Shown piece after piece: positions 17,087 through 26,189 of a stretch of 64,000 nt of DNA. How positions within the stretch are numbered: the stretch's first letter is position 1; every line of letters starts with the position of its first letter. The translations under genes and the position numbers were made by a program. This DNA is from Enterobacter soli ATCC BAA-2102 (GTDB lineage: Bacteria; Pseudomonadota; Gammaproteobacteria; Enterobacterales; Enterobacteriaceae), in the NCBI RefSeq assembly GCF_001654845.1, contig NZ_LXES01000046.1:62001-126000 (forward strand), read 5' to 3'. The notes under the pieces are model-generated. The model had not been told where the DNA came from and did not search any database. It worked only from the letters and a program-made list of their open reading frames with translations.

Positions 17087-18070
17087 TTACTTCCCGACCC
17101 GCGCCTGTAAATGCTTCGGATAACGATCGCCCACCACATCAATTTGTTCCAGAGCAGCGTTGATGTGGCTTAACGCCACAGGTGACAACGTCACGCTTTC
17201 CGCACCCAAATTCTCCTCCAGACGGTGAAGTTTGGTCGTGCCCGGGATGGGGACAATCCACGGCGCTTTAGCCAACAACCAGGCGAGCGCGATTTGCGCA
17301 GGTGTTACCCCCTGCTCTGTGGCAAGACCTTTTACGATATCCACAAGCTGCTGGTTCGCCTGACGAGACTCTTCGCTGAAACGCGGAACAATATTGCGGA
17401 AATCACCGCTTGCAAAAGTGGTTGTGGCGTCAATCGCCCCCGTCAAAAAGCCTTTACCCAGTGGGCTAAAGGGGACAAAACCGATATTCAGTTCTGCCAG
17501 TAGCGGCAGGATCTCCTGCTCAGGCTGACGCCACCACAGGGAATATTCACTCTGTAGAGCCGCCACCGGGCAAACGGCGTGAGCGCGACGGATAGTCCCG
17601 ACACCCGCTTCAGACAGCCCAAAATGTTTGACCTTGCCTTCGGCAATTAAATCCGCAACGGTGCCTGCCACGTCCTCCACGGGAACGTCCGGGTCAACGC
17701 GGTGCTGATAATAAAGGTCGATGTAATCCGTTTTCAGACGTGCCAGTGAGCCTTCGACCGCTGCCCGAATATGTTCCGGGCGACTGTTGAGCACCTGACC
17801 GGGTTGCTCGCAGTCAAAACCAAATTTCGTGGCGATCACAACCTGATCACGCACGGGAGCTAACGCTTCGCCAACCACTTCTTCATTCACAAAAGGGCCA
17901 TAGATCTCAGCGGTATCGAAGAACGTCACCCCTTTTTCTACCGCTGCACGGATAAGGGAAATGGCCTGCTGCTTATCCGTCGCCGGGCCATAACCGAAGC
18001 TTAGCCCCATGCACCCCAGCCCTAATGCCGAAACCGTCAATCCATTTTGCCCTAATTGTCGCTGTTGCAT
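17087..18070 (-). CDS. Aldo/keto reductase
   Basis: This 327-residue cytoplasmic oxidoreductase with the AKR barrel reduces carbonyl compounds with NADPH. It has the usual N-terminal LGLGCMGLSF, the catalytic Asp-Tyr region DTAEIYGP near residues 52-60, the catalytic Lys in VVIATKFGF near 80-88, and the C-terminal cofactor segment IVPIPGTTKLHRLEENLGA. It resembles the YajO/Tas/IolS-type group (about 320-350 residues). AGGTG lies before the ATG. It ends two bases from the LysR stop, tail-to-tail. Confidence 0.9.
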   Translation of the reverse strand: MQQRQLGQNGLTVSALGLGCMGLSFGYGPATDKQQAISLIRAAVEKGVTFFDTAEIYGPFVNEEVVGEALAPVRDQVVIATKFGFDCEQPGQVLNSRPEHIRAAVEGSLARLKTDYIDLYYQHRVDPDVPVEDVAGTVADLIAEGKVKHFGLSEAGVGTIRRAHAVCPVAALQSEYSLWWRQPEQEILPLLAELNIGFVPFSPLGKGFLTGAIDATTTFASGDFRNIVPRFSEESRQANQQLVDIVKGLATEQGVTPAQIALAWLLAKAPWIVPIPGTTKLHRLEENLGAESVTLSPVALSHINAALEQIDVVGDRYPKHLQARVGK

Positions 18071-18493
18071 CGTTCACCTCACGCGTCTTTTCGAGTGTTT
18101 TACTCTAGGCGCATTTTTTTATGAGCACTACAGCGCATATCTGCTTGTCCCTATGAACTCAATTCATCAATACCAACCGGCAACTATTAAGCAAATCTGA
18201 TGATTAAATCGCCACTACACTTACTGGTTTGCCTGGAAATTCGCCACGATTCAGCGCGTTGTGATCCCCGTCTGCTCTGACCACACAATTTCCTTCGACA
18301 GACATCACTTTCGGCGCGGTTATATTTTGCGTCGCTTATCAATTGCGGGTAGGATGCGTCGCCATGTTCGCCTTATCCATACGCAGAAAGACTGGAAAGG
18401 CGACATGTGTCTGTGCATAGGCAATCGTTTGTATTGCCAGCTGCCAGACGGGACTATCACGACAATGGTTCAGACAGGCAAACAGGTAACTCA
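18071..18493. other. 423-bp gap upstream of ansP with a stem-loop in the probable leader
   Basis: No gene is supported here. CATGTTCGCCTT at 18363-18374 and AAGGCGACATG at 18397-18407 can form an 11-bp stem with one bulge, ending 86 bp before the ansP start. A -10-like TATATT lies near 18323. In-frame codons upstream of ansP run back to 18407 but have no ribosome-binding site. Confidence 0.45.
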
Positions 18494-19990
18494 ATGAAAA
18501 CAAGCAATAAAAGCGCAGCCGATCATCACGCTGCGAAACGTCGCTGGTTGAACTCTCATGAAGAGGGCTACCACAAAGCGATGGGCAACCGTCAGGTTCA
18601 AATGATCGCCATCGGCGGCGCTATCGGTACGGGTTTGTTCTTAGGTGCAGGCGCACGTCTGCAAATGGCGGGTCCGGCTCTCGCACTGGTGTATCTGGTG
18701 TGCGGCATCTTCTCTTTCTTTATTCTTCGCGCGCTCGGCGAACTGGTTTTACATCGCCCTTCCAGCGGCAGTTTTGTCTCTTATGCCCGTGAATTCCTCG
18801 GCGAAAAAGCAGCCTACGTTGCGGGCTGGATGTACTTCGTCAACTGGGCGATGACCGGTATTGTCGATATCACCGCCGTTGCGCTGTATATGCATTACTG
18901 GGGTGCGTTTGGTGATGTACCACAGTGGGTGTTTGCCCTTGGCGCCCTGGCCATTGTCGGGACCATGAACATGATCGGCGTGAAGTGGTTCGCCGAAATG
19001 GAATTCTGGTTTGCGTTGGTAAAAGTTCTGGCGATTGTGGTGTTCCTGGTGGTCGGTACGGTGTTCCTCGGCAGCGGTAAACCGCTGGATGGTAGTGCCA
19101 CGGGCTTCCACCTGATAACCGATAACGGCGGTTTCTTCCCGCATGGTCTGCTGCCTGCGCTGGTGCTGGTACAGGGTGTGGTGTTCGCGTTTGCCTCTAT
19201 CGAGCTGGTCGGTACGGCTGCGGGCGAATGTAAAGATCCGCAGACCATGGTGCCAAAAGCGATTAACAGCGTTATCTGGCGTATTGGTCTGTTCTACGTG
19301 GGTTCTGTGGTACTGCTGGTACTGCTTCTGCCGTGGACGGCATACCAGGCAGGTCAAAGTCCGTTCGTGACCTTCTTCTCTAAACTCGGCGTGCCTTATG
19401 TCGGCAGCATTATGAACATCGTGGTACTGACCGCGGCGCTCTCAAGCCTGAACTCCGGTCTGTACTCCACCGGCCGTATTTTGCGCTCGATGTCGATGGG
19501 TGGCTCTGCACCGAAATTCATGTCGAAAATGAGTAAGCAGCAGGTGCCTTACGCGGGTATTCTCGCCACGCTGGTGGTCTATGTCTTTGGCGTGTTCCTG
19601 AACTATCTGGTGCCGTCTCAGGTGTTTGAGATCGTCCTGAACGTGGCTGCACTGGGCATTATCGCCTCCTGGGCCTTTATCGTGGTTTGCCAGATGCGTC
19701 TGCGCAAAGCGATTAAAGAAGGTAAAGCCGCAGAAGTCAGCTTTAAGCTGCCTGGCGCGCCGGTAACCTCCTGGCTGACCCTGCTGTTCCTGTTCAGCGT
19801 GCTGGTGCTGATGGCGTTCGATTACCCGAACGGCACTTACACCATCGCCACCATTCCACTGCTGGCTGTGCTGCTGATTGCAGGCTGGTTTGGCGTGCGT
19901 AAACGCGTTCACGAAATTCACAGCACCGCACCTGTTCATCCTGATGATGAAAAACAGGACGGCCCGCTGATTGAAGAGACATCGCGTTAA
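18494..19990 (+). CDS. ansP: L-asparagine permease AnsP
   Basis: This 498-residue amino-acid permease (APC family, about 12 membrane helices) imports L-asparagine. It matches E. coli AnsP almost residue for residue, for example NSHEEGYHKAMGNRQVQMIA, GGAIGTGLFLGAGARLQMAG and the long conserved ECKDPQTMVPKAIN segment. The open frame extends 29 codons upstream, but similarity to E. coli AnsP and length support the ATG at 18494. The SD is weak (CAGGTAA). A strong terminator follows. Confidence 0.95.
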   Translation: MKTSNKSAADHHAAKRRWLNSHEEGYHKAMGNRQVQMIAIGGAIGTGLFLGAGARLQMAGPALALVYLVCGIFSFFILRALGELVLHRPSSGSFVSYAREFLGEKAAYVAGWMYFVNWAMTGIVDITAVALYMHYWGAFGDVPQWVFALGALAIVGTMNMIGVKWFAEMEFWFALVKVLAIVVFLVVGTVFLGSGKPLDGSATGFHLITDNGGFFPHGLLPALVLVQGVVFAFASIELVGTAAGECKDPQTMVPKAINSVIWRIGLFYVGSVVLLVLLLPWTAYQAGQSPFVTFFSKLGVPYVGSIMNIVVLTAALSSLNSGLYSTGRILRSMSMGGSAPKFMSKMSKQQVPYAGILATLVVYVFGVFLNYLVPSQVFEIVLNVAALGIIASWAFIVVCQMRLRKAIKEGKAAEVSFKLPGAPVTSWLTLLFLFSVLVLMAFDYPNGTYTIATIPLLAVLLIAGWFGVRKRVHEIHSTAPVHPDDEKQDGPLIEETSR

Positions 19991-20008
19991 TACCGCACGG
20001 CAGTCATG

Positions 20009-20043
20009 AAAAAAGGGAAGGCATTTTGCCTTCCCTTTTTTTT
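20009..20043 (+). terminator. Rho-independent terminator after ansP
   Basis: An A-rich stem AAAAAAGGGAAGGCA pairs with TGCCTTCCCTTTTTTT around a three-base loop, and the 3' arm is itself the U-tract. The symmetrical A/T ends mean it could also act on the leftward yncE transcript. Confidence 0.9.
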
Positions 20044-20070
20044 GCCCGGCGGCGCTACGATTGCCCGGGC
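20044..20070. repeat. REP-like GC-rich inverted repeat
   Basis: GCCCGG and CCCGGGC arms flank a GGCGCTACG centre, sharing the CGGCGCTACG core with the repeat at 29235-29264. It lies in the convergent ansP/yncE gap directly after the terminator. Confidence 0.55.
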
Positions 20071-20087
20071 CTACTTTGACATCCGCG

Positions 20088-21149
20088 TTACAAAACGATA
20101 CGGATCACGTCGTCCGGCTGGGTGGCTTCCTGTTGGCGGGTGGATTTCTGCTTCACCGTCACGTACAGGGTTTTGCCGTCGGCAGAGAGCGCCAGGCTGT
20201 TCGGATAGACCGGGGTATCGTACGTTTTAGTGACTTTATAGGTCTTCGTGTCAATTACGCTCACCTTGCCCGCTTCGCGATGTGTGACGTAGGCTTCGTT
20301 ACGCGCCGGGTTGAACAGCACGGCCAGCGATTCAGGCGCGGCAATTTTCTCGATAACGCTGCCATCTTTCAGGCTAACCACCAACACTTCCGGCTGTTTT
20401 GAATCGGTCAGGAATGCGCGCTGTCCGGCAGTGTCCAGGCTCAGATTCAGGTAGAAATGTTCTTTCCCGTCATCCTGCACTTTCTTACGGCTGAGGATTT
20501 TATGGGTGGTCGTATCAATCGCCACCAGTTCGCCATCTGCGTTAGTGGTGTAAAGGCGTTTGGCCTGAGCATCAAGCGCCAGACCGGTGCTGAACGTACC
20601 GGTGTTGGCAATGGTATCTTTCAGCTTCAGCGTTGCACCATCAACCACCCAGATAACACTCTCTTTGCCAATGCCGGTGATGTAAACGGTATTAGTGGTG
20701 TCATCCGCGACCAGCTGACGTGGCTGTAACGGTTTCACCGTTTCGCTGCGCTTGCGGTCGTCCAGCACCAGGCGCCCTTTCACCTCACCTGTTTTCGCGT
20801 CAATGGCCGTTACCGCGCTGTTGGTGGTATTGCCAAACCACAGCGTCTGGGTGGCGTTATCGATCGTTGCCCCAAACGGCTTGAGATCGTTATGGATCGC
20901 TTGCGTCACTTCCAGCGTCACCGGGTCCAGGCGATAAACCACGCCGCCTTTATCGGTTTTACGGCTTAATGATGTCGCAACCCACAGCGCATTCTCCTGC
21001 TGACTTACGGCCATCTCATATGCGCCCTTGCCGACGGCTTTACGCAGCATCTCTTCGGCGGCATGAACCTGGAAAGTTCCGGCAAACAGTAAGGAGCCTA
21101 ACAGCAGAGAATTCCGCAGGCGCGGTGAGCACAGGTGACGTAAAGACAT
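20088..21149 (-). CDS. yncE: YncE, periplasmic seven-bladed beta-propeller protein
   Basis: This 353-residue protein has the same length as E. coli YncE and is nearly identical in motif order. It has a signal peptide ending about residue 31 (..FQVHAAEE) and repeated YVTN-type propeller blades such as NTVYITGIGK, KRLYTTNADGE, NEAYVTHREAGK and KTLYVTVKQK. E. coli YncE is an iron-repressed periplasmic protein reported to bind DNA; its physiological role is unsettled. It is divergent from the TonB-dependent receptor yncD, and a Fur box lies between them. Confidence 0.95.
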   Translation of the reverse strand: MSLRHLCSPRLRNSLLLGSLLFAGTFQVHAAEEMLRKAVGKGAYEMAVSQQENALWVATSLSRKTDKGGVVYRLDPVTLEVTQAIHNDLKPFGATIDNATQTLWFGNTTNSAVTAIDAKTGEVKGRLVLDDRKRSETVKPLQPRQLVADDTTNTVYITGIGKESVIWVVDGATLKLKDTIANTGTFSTGLALDAQAKRLYTTNADGELVAIDTTTHKILSRKKVQDDGKEHFYLNLSLDTAGQRAFLTDSKQPEVLVVSLKDGSVIEKIAAPESLAVLFNPARNEAYVTHREAGKVSVIDTKTYKVTKTYDTPVYPNSLALSADGKTLYVTVKQKSTRQQEATQPDDVIRIVL

Positions 21150-21227
21150 AACAATTCCTTTTTAAAAGAGGTGGTGTACTGCTGACATCGCTTCCGTCAG
21201 GCAAAGTCATGGCTTCGCCGTCATTTT

Positions 21228-21246
21228 AATGAGAATAGTAATCATT
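21228..21246. promoter_or_regulatory. Fur box between divergent yncE and yncD
   Basis: The core TGAGAAT-A-GTAATCA (21230-21244) matches the 7-1-7 Fur consensus TGATAAT-N-ATTATCA at 11 of 14 arm positions. It lies 80 to 160 bp from the two divergent starts, where one site could repress both. Iron repression of yncE is established in E. coli. Confidence 0.75.
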
Positions 21247-21392
21247 AATCTGCTGAATGTGGAGTTTTTCTTTCCCTGGCCACCTTTCATTAACGCAATG
21301 TGCGGTTATAGTTTTCAAAAGATTTACAAAAGATTTAACATGTATGCACATGTTCCATTTGGTTCGTATTTTTTCCTCAAGCGGTTTACTCC

Positions 21393-23507
21393 ATGAAAAT
21401 CTTTTCTGCCTCTAAGGCAACCTTTCCGCTGCTGCTGGTTCCTGTTGTTTTCGCCCCTGCCGTCTCGATGGCCGCAGAAGAACAGACCATGATCGTCAGC
21501 GCCACGCCACAAACCGTATCGGAACTCGATACCCCGGCGGCGGTCAGCGTCGTCAACGGGGACGATATGCGCCAGGCGGCCCCGCGCATTAACCTTTCGG
21601 AATCCCTCGGCAGCGTGCCGGGTCTGCAAATTCAGAACCGCCAGAACTATGCGCAGGATTTACAGTTATCCATGCGTGGCTTCGGCGCGCGTTCAACCTT
21701 TGGCGTACGCGGGATCCGTATGTACGTAGACGGCATCCCGGCCACCATGCCTGACGGCCAGGGCCAGACGTCCAACATTGATCTGACCAGCGTGGACACC
21801 GTGGAAGTGTTGCGCGGGCCATTCTCTGCGCTCTACGGCAATGCCTCTGGCGGCGTGATCAACATCAACACCCAGACCGGGCAACAACCGCCCACCATTG
21901 AAGCCAGCAGTTATTACGGCAGCTACGGCACCTGGCGCTATGGCCTGAAAGCCACCGGCGCAATGGGTGATGGCACGCACGCGGGCGATGTGGATTACAC
22001 CGTTTCGACTACCCGCTTCACCACCAAAGGCTACCGCGACCACAGCGGCGCGCGCAAAAACCTCGCCAACGCCAAACTGGGCGTGCGTATTGATGATGTC
22101 AGCAAGCTGACGCTGATGTTTAACAGCGTGGACATGAAAGCCAACGATCCGGGCGGCCTGGACTACCAGGAGTGGCGAGACAATCCGCGTCAGTCGCCGC
22201 GCGGGGATCAGTACAAAACCCGTAAAACCATCAAGCAGACGCAGGCCGGGCTGCGCTATGACCGTCAATTAAGCGCCCAGGACGACCTCAGCGCGATGAT
22301 GTACGCGGGTGAGCGTGAAATGACGCAGTATCAGTCCATTCCGTATCAGCCGCAGCTAAAAGCCACCCACTCCGGTGGTGTGATTGACATGCAGCGCCAT
22401 TATCAGGGCATTGATACTCGCTGGACGCACAAAGGCGAGCTGCTGGTTCCGGTCACCTTTACCACCGGGCTAAACTACGAAAACATGAGCGAAGATCGCC
22501 GGGGTTATCAGAACTTCGTCATGAATAACGGCGTGCCAGACTACGGCGTCAAAGGTGAAAAACGCCGCGATGAACGTAACCTGATGTGGAACGTTGACCC
22601 TTATCTGCAAACCAGCTGGCAGCTGACGCAGAAGCTCTCGGTGGATGCGGGTGTGCGCTACAGCTCCGTGTGGTTTGACTCTAACGACCATTACGTTACC
22701 CCGGGGAATGGCGACGACAGCGGTGATGCGAGCTATCACAAGTGGCTTCCGGCCGGTTCAGTTAAATATGCACTGACCGATGCATGGAATCTGTATGCCG
22801 CAGCGGGACGTGGGTTTGAAACGCCGACCATTAACGAGCTTTCTTACCGTTCAGATGATAAAGGCGGGCTGAATATTGGCCTGAAGCCGTCGACCAACAA
22901 CACCTATGAAGTGGGCAGCAAAACGCGTATCGGCAATGGCCTGCTGACGGCCGCATTGTTCCGTACCGACACGGATGACGAAATTGTGGTGGATGCGAGC
23001 TCTGGCGGGCGCACCAGCTATAAAAACGCCGGTAAAACGCGTCGTCAGGGCGTTGAACTCTCCCTCGACCAGCAGTTTGCCGAGAACTGGAAGCTGAAGA
23101 TGGCGTGGACATATCTGGACGCCACCTACCGCACCAACGTCTGTAGCGATGCCGACTGTAACGGTAACCGGATGCCGGGCATTGCCCGCAACATGGGTTA
23201 CGCATCCTTTGGCTGGCAGCCTGAAGAAGGCTGGTATGCTGGTACCGATGTGCGCTACATGAGCGATATCATGGCCGACGACGAAAACACGGCGAAAGCC
23301 CCGTCTTACACGGTTGTAGGCCTGAATACCGGGTATAAATTCAATTACGGTAACTGGGGAATGGACGTGTTTGGTCGCGTTGATAACCTGTTCGACAAAG
23401 AGTATGTCGGCTCAGTGATTGTGAACGAATCTAACGGGCGGTATTACGAACCGGCTCCTGGCCGTAACTACGGTGTAGGGATGTCAGTCTCCTACCGCTT
23501 CGAGTAA
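21393..23507 (+). CDS. yncD: TonB-dependent outer-membrane receptor YncD (PqqU)
   Basis: This 704-residue receptor (E. coli YncD is about 700) has a signal peptide ending near residue 27, a TonB-box-like EEQTMIVSATP at the mature N-terminus, a plug domain (QNYAQDLQLSMRGFGARSTFGVRG, VEVLRGPFSALYGNASGG) and a 22-strand barrel that ends in YRFE with the usual aromatic near the terminus. E. coli YncD has been reported to import pyrroloquinoline quinone and is now called PqqU. The upstream Fur box implies iron or metal control. A terminator shared with the next, convergent gene follows. Confidence 0.93.
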   Translation: MKIFSASKATFPLLLVPVVFAPAVSMAAEEQTMIVSATPQTVSELDTPAAVSVVNGDDMRQAAPRINLSESLGSVPGLQIQNRQNYAQDLQLSMRGFGARSTFGVRGIRMYVDGIPATMPDGQGQTSNIDLTSVDTVEVLRGPFSALYGNASGGVININTQTGQQPPTIEASSYYGSYGTWRYGLKATGAMGDGTHAGDVDYTVSTTRFTTKGYRDHSGARKNLANAKLGVRIDDVSKLTLMFNSVDMKANDPGGLDYQEWRDNPRQSPRGDQYKTRKTIKQTQAGLRYDRQLSAQDDLSAMMYAGEREMTQYQSIPYQPQLKATHSGGVIDMQRHYQGIDTRWTHKGELLVPVTFTTGLNYENMSEDRRGYQNFVMNNGVPDYGVKGEKRRDERNLMWNVDPYLQTSWQLTQKLSVDAGVRYSSVWFDSNDHYVTPGNGDDSGDASYHKWLPAGSVKYALTDAWNLYAAAGRGFETPTINELSYRSDDKGGLNIGLKPSTNNTYEVGSKTRIGNGLLTAALFRTDTDDEIVVDASSGGRTSYKNAGKTRRQGVELSLDQQFAENWKLKMAWTYLDATYRTNVCSDADCNGNRMPGIARNMGYASFGWQPEEGWYAGTDVRYMSDIMADDENTAKAPSYTVVGLNTGYKFNYGNWGMDVFGRVDNLFDKEYVGSVIVNESNGRYYEPAPGRNYGVGMSVSYRFE

Positions 23508-23514
23508 GCAAACA

Positions 23515-23543
23515 CCCGGCAGCGTCCTGCTGCCGGGTTGTTT
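23515..23543. terminator. Bidirectional terminator between yncD and chemoreceptor gene
   Basis: CCCGGCAGC (23515-23523) pairs with GCTGCCGGG (23529-23537) over a five-base loop, followed by TTGTTTATT. It sits in the 37-bp convergent gap. The left side is not T-rich on the other strand, so its efficiency leftward is uncertain. Confidence 0.75.
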
Positions 23544-23544
23544 A

Positions 23545-25086
23545 TTACGCCGCCTGCGCGCTCTGTTCAAGACGGAACGCCGCCACCAGCTCTTCCAGCA
23601 CGCGCGCCTGATCTTCCAGCGCCCCTGCCGCCGTGGACGATGCACCCACCAGCGAGGCATTTTGTTGCGTGGTGGTATCCAGCTCCATCACCGCCCGTGA
23701 AATCTGTTCGATCCCGCGGCTCTGTTCTTCAGACGCGGACGAGATTTCACCCATGATGTCATTCACCCGGGTGACCGATTCCACCACCTGCTCCATCGTC
23801 TGCCCGGCCTTCACCACCAGGTCGCTGCCTGTGGTGATGCGGTTAACCGATTCACTGATCAACAATTCGATATCCTTCGCCGCCTGCGAGCTGCGCTGGG
23901 AAAGGCTACGCACTTCGCTGGCCACCACCGCAAATCCACGCCCTTGCTCACCCGCCCGCGCCGCTTCCACCGCAGCATTCAGCGCCAGAATATTCGTCTG
24001 GAACGCGATGCTGTTGATAACCGCAGTGATGTCGGCAATTTTTTGCGAACTGGTGTTGATATCGTTCATGGTGTTGACCACATCGCGCATCACGCGCCCG
24101 CCGTGGGTGGCGGTCTGCGAGGCTTCCGCTGCCAGCTGGCTGGCATGACGGGCGTTATCGGCGTTGTTTTTCACCGTGGCGGTTAACTCTTCCATGCTGG
24201 CTGCCGTTTCCACTACTGCGGCGGCCTGCTGTTCAGTGCGCGAAGAGAGATCGGTATTTCCTTCGGCGATATCACTCGCCGCCTGAGAAACCTGCGCCAC
24301 GCTGTTGCGCACATCACCAATCATCGAACGCAGCGTGTCGTTCATGCGCCCCATCGCCCCGGTGAGTTTGCCCAGCTCGTCATTGCCCTGCGCGCGGATA
24401 TCAGAACTGAGGTCGCCACTGGCGATACGTTCAGCCAGTAACAGGTTATGTTTTACCGGACGGGTGATTTGGCGAGTCACCCACCATGACACCAGGATGC
24501 CAAAGAGGATGGCAATCACGCCGACAATCGCCGTAATGGTGCTGGAGCTGTAGGCCAGTGCATCATTGTGGGCTTTTACCAAAGCGATAATATCCCGGAT
24601 GGCGGCACTGCTGTTATCGCCCGCGGTTTTGACGTTATCTTCGGCTGTTTTCAGCGCCTGCTCTGCCGTCGCATCACCCTTATTGGCTTTTACAGCGGCC
24701 ATTGCGGTCTGCATGTCTTGCACACCCGCGCCAAACTGCGCCAGGTGTTCGGCAATCGCGTCAACGATTGGGGCTTCTTTTGCCGTCCAGCTCAGTTTTT
24801 TGGCTTCAGCCGTTAATTCTTCGGCATGTTTCACATACCCGGCCAGAAGCTGACCCGATTTTTCATCCCCGTTATAGAGGTACTTGAGTCGGTTAATCTT
24901 CGCCTGGAATACTTCAATATTGATATTGTAGATAAGGTTGGTCTGTTGATATACATCGCGGATTTCTTTGAAGCGCAGCACGCTCATGGCGGTTGAAACC
25001 GCCACCAGCAGCAATACCACACCAAAACCCGCTGAAAGCTTTTTGCTCATTTTTATATTACGTAATCGAAGGCTAATACTAAACAT
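23545..25086 (-). CDS. Methyl-accepting chemotaxis protein with periplasmic four-helix ligand domain
   Basis: This 513-residue receptor has a first membrane segment near residues 12-32, a mostly helical periplasmic domain of about 150 residues, a second membrane segment near 186-206 (ITAIVGVIAILFGILVSWWV), then HAMP and a kinase-control domain with the conserved tip AFQTNILALNAAVEAARAGEQ near residue 362. SD AAGGAG before the ATG at 25086 fixes the start; the longer frame has none. It lacks a terminal NWETF pentapeptide. It is inserted between yncD and mcbR, which adjoin in E. coli. The ligand is unknown. Confidence 0.9.
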   Translation of the reverse strand: MFSISLRLRNIKMSKKLSAGFGVVLLLVAVSTAMSVLRFKEIRDVYQQTNLIYNINIEVFQAKINRLKYLYNGDEKSGQLLAGYVKHAEELTAEAKKLSWTAKEAPIVDAIAEHLAQFGAGVQDMQTAMAAVKANKGDATAEQALKTAEDNVKTAGDNSSAAIRDIIALVKAHNDALAYSSSTITAIVGVIAILFGILVSWWVTRQITRPVKHNLLLAERIASGDLSSDIRAQGNDELGKLTGAMGRMNDTLRSMIGDVRNSVAQVSQAASDIAEGNTDLSSRTEQQAAAVVETAASMEELTATVKNNADNARHASQLAAEASQTATHGGRVMRDVVNTMNDINTSSQKIADITAVINSIAFQTNILALNAAVEAARAGEQGRGFAVVASEVRSLSQRSSQAAKDIELLISESVNRITTGSDLVVKAGQTMEQVVESVTRVNDIMGEISSASEEQSRGIEQISRAVMELDTTTQQNASLVGASSTAAGALEDQARVLEELVAAFRLEQSAQAA

Positions 25087-25272
25087 CCTGGGCTCCTTAA
25101 AAGGCAAATGTGCCTTTACCCGTTATCGGCAGGATGTGGGGTTATTTCATAGCGGCGTTGGTCTTATCTGTAGAAAAATGAAATAACGTTCCCGGTGACA
25201 TCGTGCCACCAGGAAATTATTAATATAATGAATATTTGAAATTAAAAGATGCGACCTGTAGTAAATAATTCC

Positions 25273-25941
25273 TTAACTAAAATATTGCCGTTGTAAAAGT
25301 ACATTCGCTTCATCAATCAGAGTATCAATCGCTTCCTGGCTGGCTTCCACATCTCTTCTTTCGAGTGCAGAAAGCAGTTCAGCATAGTGATATGGCGAGG
25401 CGGTGATGTCGTTCAGCCCCTCATGCAGGTAGTTGATACACGGCCCAATTCGCACCCACAACTGCTCAATAAGTGCGCTGAGCGTTGGCATGTCGGCATA
25501 TTGATAAAGTGTGAAACGGAAAATACGGTTGGCATTTAGCGCCTGCTGAACATTTCCATTGCGCATGGCCTGATGGAAAAGATCCGACAGCTCGCGCAAT
25601 GCCGCAAGCTTCGCATCAGACATGCGCTCACAGGCTGCGGCGACAGCCATAGGCTCAAGTTGTTTTCTGATGGCGTTAATTTCGTTATAGCGTTCCAGCG
25701 TCACTTCAGGCACAAGGAACGCCTGAGCCGGTGTCGCATGAAGCGCGCCAGCTGACACCAGTCGCAACAGCGCCTCGCGAACCGGAGTAATACTGGTGCC
25801 TAATTTATCGGCGATCTCTTTAGTAATCAGCCTGGCTCCCGGTTTCAACGAACCGGTAATTAATGCCCCTTTCAGACTGATTTCGACCTGCATGGTAAGA
25901 CTGACGCGCTGTGCCTTTTCTAAATTATCCAAATCAAGCAT
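25273..25941 (-). CDS. mcbR: GntR/FadR-family regulator McbR
   Basis: This 222-residue protein has an N-terminal GntR winged helix (GALITGSLKPGARLITKEIADKLGTSITPVREALLRLVS) and a helical FCD effector domain. It is similar over its full length to E. coli McbR (YncC), which represses colanic acid genes via mcbA. It keeps the E. coli neighbourhood with curA and yncD. An ATG at 25941 with GGGA eight bases upstream is preferred; the frame opens earlier at a TTG. The similarity is lower than for neighbouring orthologues. Confidence 0.85.
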   Translation of the reverse strand: MLDLDNLEKAQRVSLTMQVEISLKGALITGSLKPGARLITKEIADKLGTSITPVREALLRLVSAGALHATPAQAFLVPEVTLERYNEINAIRKQLEPMAVAAACERMSDAKLAALRELSDLFHQAMRNGNVQQALNANRIFRFTLYQYADMPTLSALIEQLWVRIGPCINYLHEGLNDITASPYHYAELLSALERRDVEASQEAIDTLIDEANVLLQRQYFS

Positions 25942-26160
25942 GTTTAATTCCCGTAGCCAAAACAAAATGCTATTTTCAGCGTCCGTGAAAATACGACGCC
26001 GCTAGATATATCCTGTATCATGGTGCCTGGTATTGGGAAATGCGCTTAAAACGCAAATATTACACATTTTGTTTTTTTACTCTCCCCGCTCAGCAATGCC
26101 GGCGGTGAAGAGGATGTGCTGGTTTAATTAAAGACAATATATCGTATCTTCACAAATATT

Positions 26161-26182
26161 TATGGCGGGTATTCCCGCCATA
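26161..26182 (-). terminator. Probable terminator downstream of curA
   Basis: TATGGCGGG and CCCGCCATA form a perfect 9-bp stem with a four-base loop seven bases after the curA stop codon. The following tract on the leftward strand (AATATTTGTG) is only moderately T-rich. Confidence 0.6.
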
Positions 26183-26189
26183 ATCGGAT

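Noticed and set aside
18407..18493. 29-codon N-terminal extension of AnsP
   Set aside because: E. coli AnsP begins near the ATG at 18494 and no SD precedes the upstream ATG.
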